Assembly (NCBI GenBank): GCA_030867875.1 | Contig: JAOWCC010001368.1 | Location: forward strand, 7,735,714 to 7,799,713 | DNA: 64,000 nt | Direction: 5' to 3' | DNA from: Actinernus sp. WN-2022 | Lineage: Eukaryota; Cnidaria; Anthozoa; Actiniaria; Actinernidae | The notes under the pieces: model-generated | Told to the model about the DNA's origin: nothing | What the model saw: only the letters and a program-made list of their open reading frames with translations | Databases searched by the model: none | Made by a program: the position numbers and the translations under genes | In this document: positions 20,788 through 30,900 of the stretch, piece after piece | Layout of the letters: each line of letters begins with the position of its first letter | Position numbering within the stretch: the first letter of the stretch is position 1

Positions 20788-20916
20788 ACAACGAGAACCA
20801 ATCACATTGCAGAATGAAAAAAAAGCATTCCAACGAGCACCAATCACATTGCAGAATGAAAACAAAGCATTCCAACGAGAACCAATCGCATTGTAGAAGG
20901 AAAACAAAGCATTACA
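20788..20916. repeat. Three copies of a 42-bp tandem repeat
   Basis: The unit CAACGAGAACCAATCACATT..GCAGAATGAAAACAAAGCATTC occurs three times, 170 bp after the ZCWPW1-like stop codon. Confidence 0.85.
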
Positions 20917-21084
20917 CAACTTATGGTCATCTGATCCAATCAGTGTCGAGTGCAAGACACTCATTTCGATTGGCTCGAGCTTCGATCCGGTAAATGGGAA
21001 ATTTCACGGGCAAGTTTTGAAGTTGGAGTCTTGATTGAAGATGATCTAGTGGATAGTATTTGTAAGTTGGTATGATATATTTTC

Positions 21085-21160
21085 GCCAGTTTTGCAGTGT
21101 GGTTAGTTTGTGTTGTCTAAGTGGCCCCGGTTACAGTAATCACACTACAATGTATCTTAC
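21085..21160 (+). repeat. Single relative of the 59-bp minisatellite unit
   Basis: GTTGTCTAAGTGGCCCCGG..TTACAGTAATCACACTACA matches the unit amplified at 59.9-60.8 kb, but only once here. Confidence 0.8.
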
Positions 21161-21878
21161 AGAAAATATTTGTTCGATTTGTCGTCACTATAAAACAGGA
21201 ATAAGACGGCATAAATCAAGATTGTACTGGATGGAAGAAATTTAGTACGACAATAGACCGATTGAGCTTGTACATTTGTTGTCCCAATTCAGGTCACCCG
21301 ACTTTTCTCTCGAGTAACGTTTTCTTGTTTTTTCTGTATCCCAAGCGGAAATGTACACATTTCTCTAATAGGGAAACAAAGCACTTATCCTCTGGGACAA
21401 CAAATGTACAAGCTAAATCGGTTTATTAATGGTAGTTGATGCTAATATTATTAGTCGTTTCTTGTGCAAATTATATTTATTCTTCTCACTAAAAAATCGT
21501 ATTTCTTTTTTAAATATACATTTAAATAGTTCGTATCTAGTCTTCTCTATCTTGCAGTTTTCTTGCAAAATATAATAAAAACACGATAGTCACGGTTCGC
21601 GCCCTGTGATGTGACTAGCCTGAGAAGACAGCTGCCTTTATCATTCGTATTTACTTTTACCAATCAGAAAATGGATTCCGTTACGTCACCAGTATATAAT
21701 TTTTGGGCGCGTTGCTCAGACATCTCTTTCGCGGTGGAAGCCAAGAGGCGGCTGTCTTTTCCAGCTGTGATGTGACCTGTCAGTTATTTTTTGCCATCGA
21801 TCAAACTTTTTTATTCTAATTGGCCGCCTTGAGGCCCAAGCCATTTAAATGCTTAGCAAATCTACACTATATTCACAG
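21160..21878. other. Intergenic, no gene seen
   Basis: Contains one short inverted repeat (GCTTGTACATTTGTTGTCCC at 21267 with GGGACAACAAATGTACAAGC at 21393). No coding signal. Confidence 0.4.
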
Positions 21879-22454
21879 CGCGGTAAAACGTCACGCGCAT
21901 GCGTTTTGACGAGCCCAACACGCGCGTCCGCCCCAGTTTCCCGCCGAAACTAAAAGAAAACGGAGGCCATCACCCGTGTTTTTAGTTTTACGTACGTACG
22001 CGTATTATAGGAAAATCACATGCCTGACGAGGTAATTCCACGTTAAATTGCACGAGAAAACCGATATCGCCCGAGTCGCTTTGATTTTCCTTGAATCGCA
22101 TAGTCCGATGAATTACTTGAAGATTTAGTACTTTTGTTGATATTTTGCTAAGTTATAAATAGCGCGCGTAGTCTACAGTAGTGATTCCACTCTGAATCAC
22201 CACTCTGTCTCAGCCAATCAGCGTCTGATTTCGCAAATGCACCGTGCGATTCAGCTTTGGCTATGCGATTCTACATGAAATAGTAAAGCCTAAGACTTCA
22301 ACAGGTTGAAGTTTTCTTAATTTGTAATTCACTGCGAGTTTACTAAGTTATATATAAATTGTTTACTAAAAAAGTTTAAGACTCCGGAAACTTGTATTTG
22401 AAACCAGAGCCTTCATTCATTCGGCCAGCGGAACACGACGTTTTGCCGCGGTGT
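21879..22454. mobile_element. M4 MITE carrying a nested M8 element
   Basis: The termini CGCGGTAAAACG and CGTTTTGCCGCGGTGT are inverted. The M4 interior is interrupted at about 22003-22273 by a copy of the element also seen at 30362. Confidence 0.85.
22003..22273 (-). mobile_element. Element M8 nested in M4
   Basis: AGGAAAATCACATGCCTGAC through TTTGGCTATGCGATTCT; an inverted, longer copy lies at 30362-30690. It contains AAATAGCGCGCGTAG and a CCAATCAG word. Confidence 0.85.
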
Positions 22455-23145
22455 GCACGATATTAGCCCTTACGTAAACTGCAAAAGGACTGGAACCAAA
22501 CGTGTAATTTTAATCGAATTTAATAAAATTTACAAGAAATATTACATTGAAATTGGTATGTTTAACTAGTTTGAAGATGTTCGGATAAATATTAACTGAA
22601 TAGCAAGCATTTAAAAATCACAGAAAAAAGGAGCCGAGCAAGGTTTGGGGGCGGCGTCTCCCCAAATGTTCAAACACCCCCTATTCAATTCTTATTTACT
22701 CAAATATATTCAAACTCGGTAAACATAATAATTTCCACGTGGTCTTTGTTATGGTAGGGTTCATTAAAAAAAAAAAAACGCATTTGTAGCCATTAGGCCA
22801 GATAAAAAAATTGCTTGTTTAGGGTCCCCGCCCGACCTGAGAAATGTCCCCGACCTCTATTTTTTTATTTTTATAAAAACCTTTAGATAGTGTAAATGCG
22901 CTCGCGAACACCAATTCTTGTACCCAAACCCCTACATGTACCACTTAAAATATTAAATATTTTAACATCGACGCCATTTTGTTTCTACAACACGAGGTCA
23001 TGAACAAAAGGTGAGTGAATAATGTCTAGTCAAGACAAAATAAACTTCACACAGATAAAAACCAAAACACCTCCCTCCCTACCTGGAAAAATTGAAATGG
23101 GTGGACATTAAACAATTTTTTTTTTAATCTGGCTTTAGCCAGTTT
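22455..23145. other. Intergenic, no gene seen
   Basis: AT-rich sequence with homopolymer A tracts (22768) and GACCTGAGAAATGTCCCCGACC-type low-complexity text. No open frame supported. Confidence 0.35.
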
Positions 23146-23366
23146 AGGGCGGTTGAGTTCCGGAATAAGGAAAAAAAACAGCATGATCACTTTAAATCGT
23201 ATATTCCGTTTTTTTTAGCCACTGGAATACTAAATGTATCCTCAATATCATGTCGGCACGCATTTGTAGCTTAGTTACAGTGCAAAATGTGTCTGAACCA
23301 GTGATGATTTCCAGAGATTATTCCATATGTTCGGTCATTCGGAATACGGTCATTCGAACGCGCCCT
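23146..23366 (-). mobile_element. M5 MITE, second copy
   Basis: TIR AGGGCGGTTGAGTTCCGGAA at the left and GGTCATTCGAACGCGCCCT at the right. Confidence 0.9.
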
Positions 23367-23557
23367 AAGTGGCGTCTTGTGGGCCAAACTGGAAACCATC
23401 CCTTAAATGCTGTATTTGTTACCAACCATAATTAAAGATTATTATTATTATTATTATTCTCGTCAAAGCTTGAAGTGCTTTGAGAGAGAGGAACTCCAGG
23501 CGAATGCCTTACCGTACAGTTCCTACATCGCTATTCTTATACTCCAGTGTGCTGTGT

Positions 23558-23559
<2 letters not shown>

Positions 23560-23626
<67 letters not shown>
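23560..23626 (+). repeat. (AAT)n microsatellite
   Basis: About 22 perfect AAT units. Read on the minus strand this is an (ATT)n tail, as at retroelement 3' ends, and 23627-24080 could be the degraded body of such an element. Confidence 0.9.
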
Positions 23627-24237
23627 GTTTATTCAACAGTATACCATTACACTGGCTCTTCAACTGTTGAAGAAGCTAAGACTAAATATAATTAATATAC
23701 TAACTATTTTGAGATATATACAATGCAATAAATATATAAGCATAAATACATAAGTCCCTAGGCTACTATATATAAATAGTAACAACTTAATGACACTAAA
23801 ATTATAATGAAATACAACACTGACTATGACCTATAATCTAATTACTAGGCTGGGAATATAAAATATATACAAGCTATAATAGCAGGGGAAGCAGAGAAAT
23901 GTACATAAACTGGAACACAAATGGGGCGGCAGCGCACTTTCAGAATGGCTTTAGTTTGTGTACACAATTGCCTATAGCTTTTGCATGATTTGGTAGCGGC
24001 TGGTAGAGTGTTAGAATCTACTAGTTGAGGAGCATGAGCGAAGGACACGTGCATGACTGACCCTGGACGCAATCAGGCCAGTTAGTGGAATATAATGCCT
24101 TATGGGCAGCTTTTAATAGGTTCCAGTCGTTTTATAGAGGTTGCCCCTCCCATGACAACATCTCTAAAGCCGAGGAACACTTCTCACCGTTCCCCCACCA
24201 CCCCTCCTCCCAACCCGCCTCCTCTCCTTAGGTCCAC

Positions 24238-24335
24238 ACCACGGCAAAAACGATAAGAAATGGAGGATTGTTGAAATACAAATTTTGTAAAGTTTCCGAG
24301 GGCTTCAACTTTGTTGGTAAATAACTTTAAGCCGC
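24238..24335 (+). mobile_element. M4 MITE, degenerate terminal fragment
   Basis: CACACCACGGCAAAAACGAT with GTTTCCGAGGGCTTCAACTT matches the left end of family M4. Confidence 0.6.
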
Positions 24336-24562
24336 GTTTCAATGTAGCCTTTTCTTGTTTTTCCGTGTTTTTCTCGTGTCGTTTTTTGTTGTGGAGACAC
24401 GATCACTTCTATCTGAAAAACACGGAAAACTAGAAAAGACAATTTTTAAGGCAATATGAAAACAGGAAACTGGTCCTTAGGTTAGACATCAGTGTATCGA
24501 TATTAAACGTGTGCCTTCTTGGTGTGCTTTCAGAGCACAAGTGATTCCGAACGACTTACACA

Positions 24563-27500
24563 CTACACTTGGACGATTGTTGCACTGTGCCGCGCTCGAA
24601 TGTGTGCGGTCAAACCACTGCCTTGTAAGAACGACGCATTACACTGCTTACAAACATACGAATTACTAATATGAGAACGCAAATGTGCTCGATGGTAACT
24701 CCGACGAGCAAACGTTTTGCTGCATTTACGGCATCGATAAGGTTTCTGCCCTGAATGAGTTTTAAAATGCTTGGAAAGCTCTTCGTACAGCTCGAATGCG
24801 CTGTCACAGTTCGAATATTCGCACTGAAATGGCTTCTCATCTTTGTGTCGTCGCAGATGAAACGTTAAATCCCGATCCCGTGGAAACGATGCAGCACATA
24901 GACTGCATCGGTACAGCTTTTCTTGGCTCAGCAGTTGTCCCTTAGAAGATGTAACATTAGATCCTTCCTTCCCATGAATATTTACCAAATGCTTTTCCAA
25001 ACATCCTGGCTTTTGAAGCACAGCACTACACTTGGGGCTTTCGTTTTCACCTATGTGGCTGTTTCGGTGAACATCAAATTCAGCTTGCGTTAGAAACGTC
25101 TGGAGACATAGCATGCACTTAAATGCGAACTTCTTACAATGGAAATTCCCTGCTACACGTATTTCCCCCGCTGGATCGCCCGGTTCTCTATGCTTTTGCG
25201 CACTTGTTTCATCAACTTTACATGTGTTGTCATCCATACTTTGACACGACGTGGATGAATTATTGTAATGGCTTTCTAGGTGTTTTGACAGTGATTGTCC
25301 ACTTCTGTGTAACTGGTTACATACGGGGCACCTCAGTTGTTGGATGTCTTCCTGGCTCCCTGTACTGTCCTGGTCACAGCTGCTATCGGTAGATCCAATG
25401 GTATCATTAGGGCTGGCCTTTGGCAGAATCGGTATAAACACCTTTCGTTTTTTAAACTGGCCGATGGGAAACACAGCAACGACTTTCTTGTTCGGTTTGT
25501 TGAGTGACTTTTTGGCAAATCCCCTTGCGTGACTCTGCAAATGTTTGGACAGAAATACCGAACTCGTTAATATTTTGTCACACAAGTGACACTGGTAAAT
25601 ACCTTTGACTCTTGTGGTCTTCACAGCATTCCAGCTCAGTTCTTCATACGTGAATTTTGCTTTAGCACTCGATGATTCGCCTACGGTCTGCATAACTTTG
25701 TCACCACTTTCAGCCTTTCTGTCGCCGTCATCACCAAATGCATCAACTAAATGAATGATTATACAGATCGGAGGTTCACCTTTCACGGACGTCTTAGGAG
25801 ACATGGTAATTAGCTCCCCAGATTCTCTCCGGTGTTTCTCTTGCGGTTGTTCTGAGGAGTCTTGATTCTCACTGAATATAGATTTGACTGGTTGCTCAGC
25901 TTCTAGCTGTTTAGTGCAAGTTTGTGTCTCATTAACTACTACAGGCCTCGGTAAAATTGGTACAAACTTCTTTGGACTCCTTTTCAAGCTTCCATCGGTA
26001 ATAACCGTATTTTTATTAACTCCACTCTCTTTGCTATGTTTGGGCATCTCTGATCCAGCGCTTTCGTATGAATTAATGCCTTGGATTTCTTGCGGTTGTT
26101 CTGAGGAGTTTTGATTCTCACTGAATATAGACTTGACTGGTTGTTCAGCTTCTAACTGTTTAGTGCAAGTTTTTGTCTCATTAACTACTGCAGGCCTCGG
26201 CAAAATTGGTACAAACTTCTTTGGACTCCTTTTCAAGCTTCCATCGGTAATAACCGTATTTTTATTAACTCCACTCTCTTTGCTATGTTTGGGCATCTCT
26301 GATCCAGCGCTTTCGTATGAATTAATGCCTTGGATTTCTTGCGGTTGTTCTGAGGAGTTTTGATTCTCACTGAGTATAGACTTGACTGGTTGTTCAGCTT
26401 CTAACTGTTTAATGCAAGTTTGTGTCTCATTAACTACTACAGGCCTCGGCAAAATTGGTACAAATCTCCTTGGGCTCCTATTCAAGCCACCATCGGTAAT
26501 ACCCGTATTTGCTCCAGCGACTGTAACACTATCATCGTTTGAATTGCTTGCAGTGCTAGTGTTCGCTGTCCTTTTGGCCGACGTTTTTGCACATCCATTT
26601 GCGTGGCTTTCCATGTGTCTGATTAGAAACACCACACTCTTTAACATTCTGTCACACAAACGACATCGATAAAGACGTTTCAGCCTTCCCTTTGATTTCT
26701 TCCAGGGGATTTCTTTACTGGTGACATTAGTTTTGGAGGTGCCACTCGCTAATTGTTTAACACTTTTTAACGGATACTTGGTATTCGCTTTCTTGGGCAA
26801 GGTTTTGAATTGAAGCTCGACGGTCCTAGACCTGTCCTCTTCATTTTGTTCACTGCCAGTCAAATCTGAAGCTTTACTATTTCCTTCTATACATCCAAAG
26901 TTTAACTGCCTGCCACGAACATCATTTAAATGCTCATAGTTCTGAATTTGCATTTCGTTGTCTTTGCCGTGCTGAACGGTAATTAACAGCAATGAAGGCT
27001 GCGGTGGTACAGATAATATCCGAGCTGTTTGAGTTTTATGGTACTTAGTACATTCACTTTTATCTGGACCTCCACAACCACACGACTGTCTGGAGATTTC
27101 CTCGGAATTCCTGGGTGCCCATAGGTTGCATGAATTTGGAATTGCTAACACTTTGTCGTGGGTTTTCAAATGTAAAGCAAGCTTTATAGAATTGAGAAAC
27201 ACTAGGCTACACACACGGCACTTGTATTGGTACTTCCGTCGATTGTACTGAAGGTCTTCCTCTGTGCTAGGTTGCCAGTCAGTAGCTACATGTAACTCAC
27301 TCTCCCCTTCTGAATCTTCTGTTAAATGGGTCCTCGTGTGCCTAAAAAAAACACTTGGTCGCTTGTACACTTTGTCGCACTTATTACATTGCTGGCTACC
27401 AAATTTCTGATAGCCGTTTTCTTGGTCATCTTCCTTAGCACCAACGCTTGATAAATCCATATACTCTGGCAGCAGCTCGGAAATACTAAACATTAACTCT

Positions 27501-27946
27501 GCTGGTGGTTCGCCATCACCTGGATTCCCTGAAGAGTTGTCCTCTTGCTTTACAATATCCATGCACTGTTGATGTTCGAACGTGACAGGTTCCGCAGATA
27601 CTTCTGAATGGTGGACTTCTCCTTTTCCTTTAGGATTAAAATCTGCTGTTTCTTCAGGAGAAACATTTGTTGATAAATCATGTGGTTGAAAAACCTCATC
27701 TTTAACACAGGAAAAACTGGTGTTTTCTCTGTTTATTCCTTGGCACAATTCATGAAGTTTAAGACGGTTACTTGTATCAAAACTGCTTCCTGTTTGGTCC
27801 TGTTCTTCCCCTTGAATTTCTTTGCTGATAGTACAATTAACATTGCATTGCCGAGTTGTTTGGGTGCTCGACTCTTGATATGAAACCTGTTTATAACAAG
27901 TTGGTGGAACAGAGCCAGAGGTGCTGTCAACTACAGAACTGCAATC
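24563..27946 (-). CDS. C2H2 zinc-finger exon (large last exon)
   Basis: An uninterrupted coding run of 1127 codons to the stop at 24563. The upstream boundary is the acceptor AATTCTCAG|GATTGC. The frame stays open eight codons further, to an ATG at 27970 inside the apparent intron, so an unspliced start there is the alternative. Fingers follow C-x2-C-x12-H-x3-5-H; finger 8 has C-x4-C. A unit of 83 residues (249 bp) is repeated between 25850 and 26520. The short motif F-V/I-P-I-L-P-R/K occurs four times, three in the repeats and once near 25430. Confidence 0.93.
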   Translation of the reverse strand, partial: DCSSVVDSTSGSVPPTCYKQVSYQESSTQTTRQCNVNCTISKEIQGEEQDQTGSSFDTSNRLKLHELCQGINRENTSFSCVKDEVFQPHDLSTNVSPEETADFNPKGKGEVHHSEVSAEPVTFEHQQCMDIVKQEDNSSGNPGDGEPPAELMFSISELLPEYMDLSSVGAKEDDQENGYQKFGSQQCNKCDKVYKRPSVFFRHTRTHLTEDSEGESELHVATDWQPSTEEDLQYNRRKYQYKCRVCSLVFLNSIKLALHLKTHDKVLAIPNSCNLWAPRNSEEISRQSCGCGGPDKSECTKYHKTQTARILSVPPQPSLLLITVQHGKDNEMQIQNYEHLNDVRGRQLNFGCIEGNSKASDLTGSEQNEEDRSRTVELQFKTLPKKANTKYPLKSVKQLASGTSKTNVTSKEIPWKKSKGRLKRLYRCRLCDRMLKSVVFLIRHMESHANGCAKTSAKRTANTSTASNSNDDSVTVAGANTGITDGGLNRSPRRFVPILPRPVVVNETQTCIKQLEAEQPVKSILSENQNSSEQPQEIQGINSYESAGSEMPKHSKESGVNKNTVITDGSLKRSPKKFVPILPRPAVVNETKTCTKQLEAEQPVKSIFSENQNSSEQPQEIQGINSYESAGSEMPKHSKESGVNKNTVITDGSLKRSPKKFVPILPRPVVVNETQTCTKQLEAEQPVKSIFSENQDSSEQPQEKHRRESGELITMSPKTSVKGEPPICIIIHLVDAFGDDGDRKAESGDKVMQTVGESSSAKAKFTYEELSWNAVKTTRVKGIYQCHLCDKILTSSVFLSKHLQSHARGFAKKSLNKPNKKVVAVFPIGQFKKRKVFIPILPKASPNDTIGSTDSSCDQDSTGSQEDIQQLRCPVCNQLHRSGQSLSKHLESHYNNSSTSCQSMDDNTCKVDETSAQKHREPGDPAGEIRVAGNFHCKKFAFKCMLCLQTFLTQAEFDVHRNSHIGENESPKCSAVLQKPGCLEKHLVNIHGKEGSNVTSSKGQLLSQEKLYRCSLCAASFPRDRDLTFHLRRHKDEKPFQCEYSNCDSAFELYEELSKHFKTHSGQKPYRCRKCSKTFARRSYHRAHLRSHISNSYVCKQCNASFLQGSGLTAHIRARHSATIVQV

Positions 27947-30900
27947 CTGAGAATTAAAATTAATTATCACAGTTAAGATATACCTTTATGTAATAATAAT
28001 AAAAATAACAACAATAATAATAATAACAATAATAACAACAGCTATAATAACAATACATAGAATAATACTAATAATAACAATAATAATAATAATTGTATAT
28101 TGTCATTATACATGTACAAATATCTCATGTATACAAATCTAATATTATTGTAATGCATATTTATTACCATTTGATGTAACTCTATTGGCACCTGCACTGT
28201 GTAATTAGTTTATTATATTTTTCAATACACGTACAATAATCAGACATGATAATTTAAATAATTGTATATTGTCATTACATGTATGTACAAATACATGTAT
28301 CTTCTCATGTATACAAATCCAATATTATTGTAATGTATATTTATTCCCATTTGATGTAATTGTTACCACATACACTGTGATCAATTGAAGGGCTGTGTGC
28401 AAAAATGGCACAAGTGATTCTTGATCATGCTCTAAATTCTCCCTTAGAAAACAAAGAAATTGAAGGAGAATTTGGAATGTGATCAAGAGTCACTTACGCC
28501 CTTTTTGCACACAGCCCTTCAATTGTAATTAGTTTATAATTTTAATATACTTACCAGGGGCATAGCCAGGATAATTTCGGACTGACGCACAATTGTGAAA
28601 TTTCAACTGAAAGGGCCATATTCCCCCCATTCCACCTCGTAAAACAAGCTACTTTTATTTATTTCAAAAAATTTCAAGTGCCGCACATGTGTCCAGGAGT
28701 ATGGGTATCTATGTCCCTGCTTACATAGTTTACATAAACTGTCCTCATCTATTTTTCTCTTGGTAGTGGTCAACTCGAAAGCTTCACACTCCCTTGACCA
28801 CTACTGCACACACATTTCCTCTAAAACATTTAATAACATATTTCCTTTTTTCCTTATATGATATATTTACATGTACTGTAATTAAAAAATCTGTAAGTAG
28901 TGTGCAATAAAATATCTTGAATTTGGTGAAATGACAATCAACACTCCCAGACCAAAATGGATTGTTGTAAAATTAGCTGCGCAGCTGACATGCAAAACAG
29001 ATAAATTACAGTGTAATTTAGAAAACTGATTTGCAGTAGACCATTAATTAAATAATAATATCTGTCTTAAAGTTTTGACCCCAAAAACAAATAAATTCAC
29101 CAGACTTTCAGCTACAACTACCATAGACTTGCTCCAAGTCGAACTCGCTGAGTCACTGGGTAAGCGATTACTGGGTCAAAAAGTGAGTATGAGAATCGAA
29201 GGGAGAGGCGAGTTAGACTTGTTTCACTTGCAGGAAATTGAATCGGGGATTATGTTTTGGCGCGAAAACACATTTCAGGGGCAGAGCTTACATTTCGCGC
29301 CTTTGACAATCTCTTTCTGAGTACAATCAAATTGTAAATACCACATTCACGGTCGACTAACTTGACACGTCAACATACAATGCCTGAAGAATTGACGCTT
29401 TGTGATTGGGCAAACCTTAGTACGTCATAAGCCACGCGTCCGGTTGAAAAATCAACCGGTAAATTTGGCGCGCTGCAAGTGGGACAAGTCCTTCGTACTG
29501 GGGGCTAAGTCCTTCGTACGGGGGGCTAAGAAGGACTTTGAGAAAGTCTACAACTACCACAACCCATTTCGGTCTGGGAATGTAGGGGTCCGTGCAAGAA
29601 CAGCATAAGTGACTTCTGATCTAATTCCAAATTCTTCTTGCATTCTTTGTTTTCTATGGGAGAATTTAGAACTTGATCGAAAGTCACTTACGCTGTTCTT
29701 GCACGGACCCCTTCAAGTGTATACATAGGATATTACACAGTGGTGCAAAGATATGAAGTTTATCCTCGAGAGACAAAAACATTTCAGGAGTGAGCGCAGC
29801 AAATGAGTGAAATGTTTTGGACTCAAGAAGATAAACTTCGTATCTTCAAACCACCGTGTAATTTTCTTTTTATTATATCAGGGCTTCTGACAGGTTGCAC
29901 GGGTGCGGAAATGCACAATTAAGTCAAACCTGCACAATTCCACAAAATCTGCAAAATCCCGCACAACACTGGAAGGTTTGCTTAAAATTTTAAATAAAAC
30001 TAGTATTCCACTTGATCACTAAGATTTCTGGAAAAGTTTTAGTCTATTTTGTACCTTCCAAAACACATTGAGAAATCCTTGTTTCTGTTCGAACGGCTCG
30101 AGCAGATGTAATAATTAAACAACAAGGTGTTCTATTCAAGCTTGCGCAGACCTGGGCTCTAGTTACTCAGGCCAGGCCCTTTGGTGGCTCAAGTCAAGTT
30201 GGCTCAACACATGACAGGATCAACCAATCAGATTCAAGATGTTCACATCAACATGCATAATCATCTCTAAGACGGGGAAGCAGGGAAGGAATAGGGGGTT
30301 AAAATTTGTCAAATTCGCTTTAAATCTCCACCAGAGAACAAGAAGAATATCAACTACTCTTAGAATCGCATAGCCAAAGCTGAATCGCAATGTGCATTTG
30401 CAAAATCAGACGCTGATTGGCTGAGACGGAGTGGTGATTCAGAGTGGAATCACCACTGTAGCTACGCACGCTATTTATAACTTAGCAAAATATCAACAAA
30501 AGTACTAAATCTTCAAGTAATTCATCGGACTATGCGATTCAAGGAAAATCACATGCCTGACGAGGTAATTCCACGTTAAATTGCACTCGAAAAACCGATA
30601 TCGCCCTCGTCGAAGCGACTCAGGCGATATCGGTTTTCTCGTGCAATTTAACATGGAATTACCTCGTCAGGCATGTGATTTTCCTATAAAAGCAGCTTTT
30701 TATAGAAATCTTCCTTAGGTCTTCCCTGAAATGACTACAGCATGTGGCTTGGAAAAGCATTGAACAACAGGAAGCACAATTAAGCAGCTTATTTACACCA
30801 GTGCGAAATCTTAGAGCAGGATTGATGCACCTATCAGTGGCCATCCCATGGGGGAGGGGGTGGGGGAGCCTGGGCAGGGCAGGGGACTTTGTCAAAGACT

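Noticed and set aside
23407..23695. Poly-Asn / poly-Ile frame
   Set aside because: It is the (AAT)n microsatellite, not a gene.
25123..26672. Plus-strand frames opposite the zinc-finger exon
   Set aside because: They mirror the 249-bp repeat on the antisense strand and have no domain; the minus strand has ten clear C2H2 fingers.
24563..27946. PRDM9 candidate near ZCWPW1
   Set aside because: No PR/SET, KRAB or SSXRD domain is present, and the fingers are mostly dispersed rather than a rapidly evolving tandem array.
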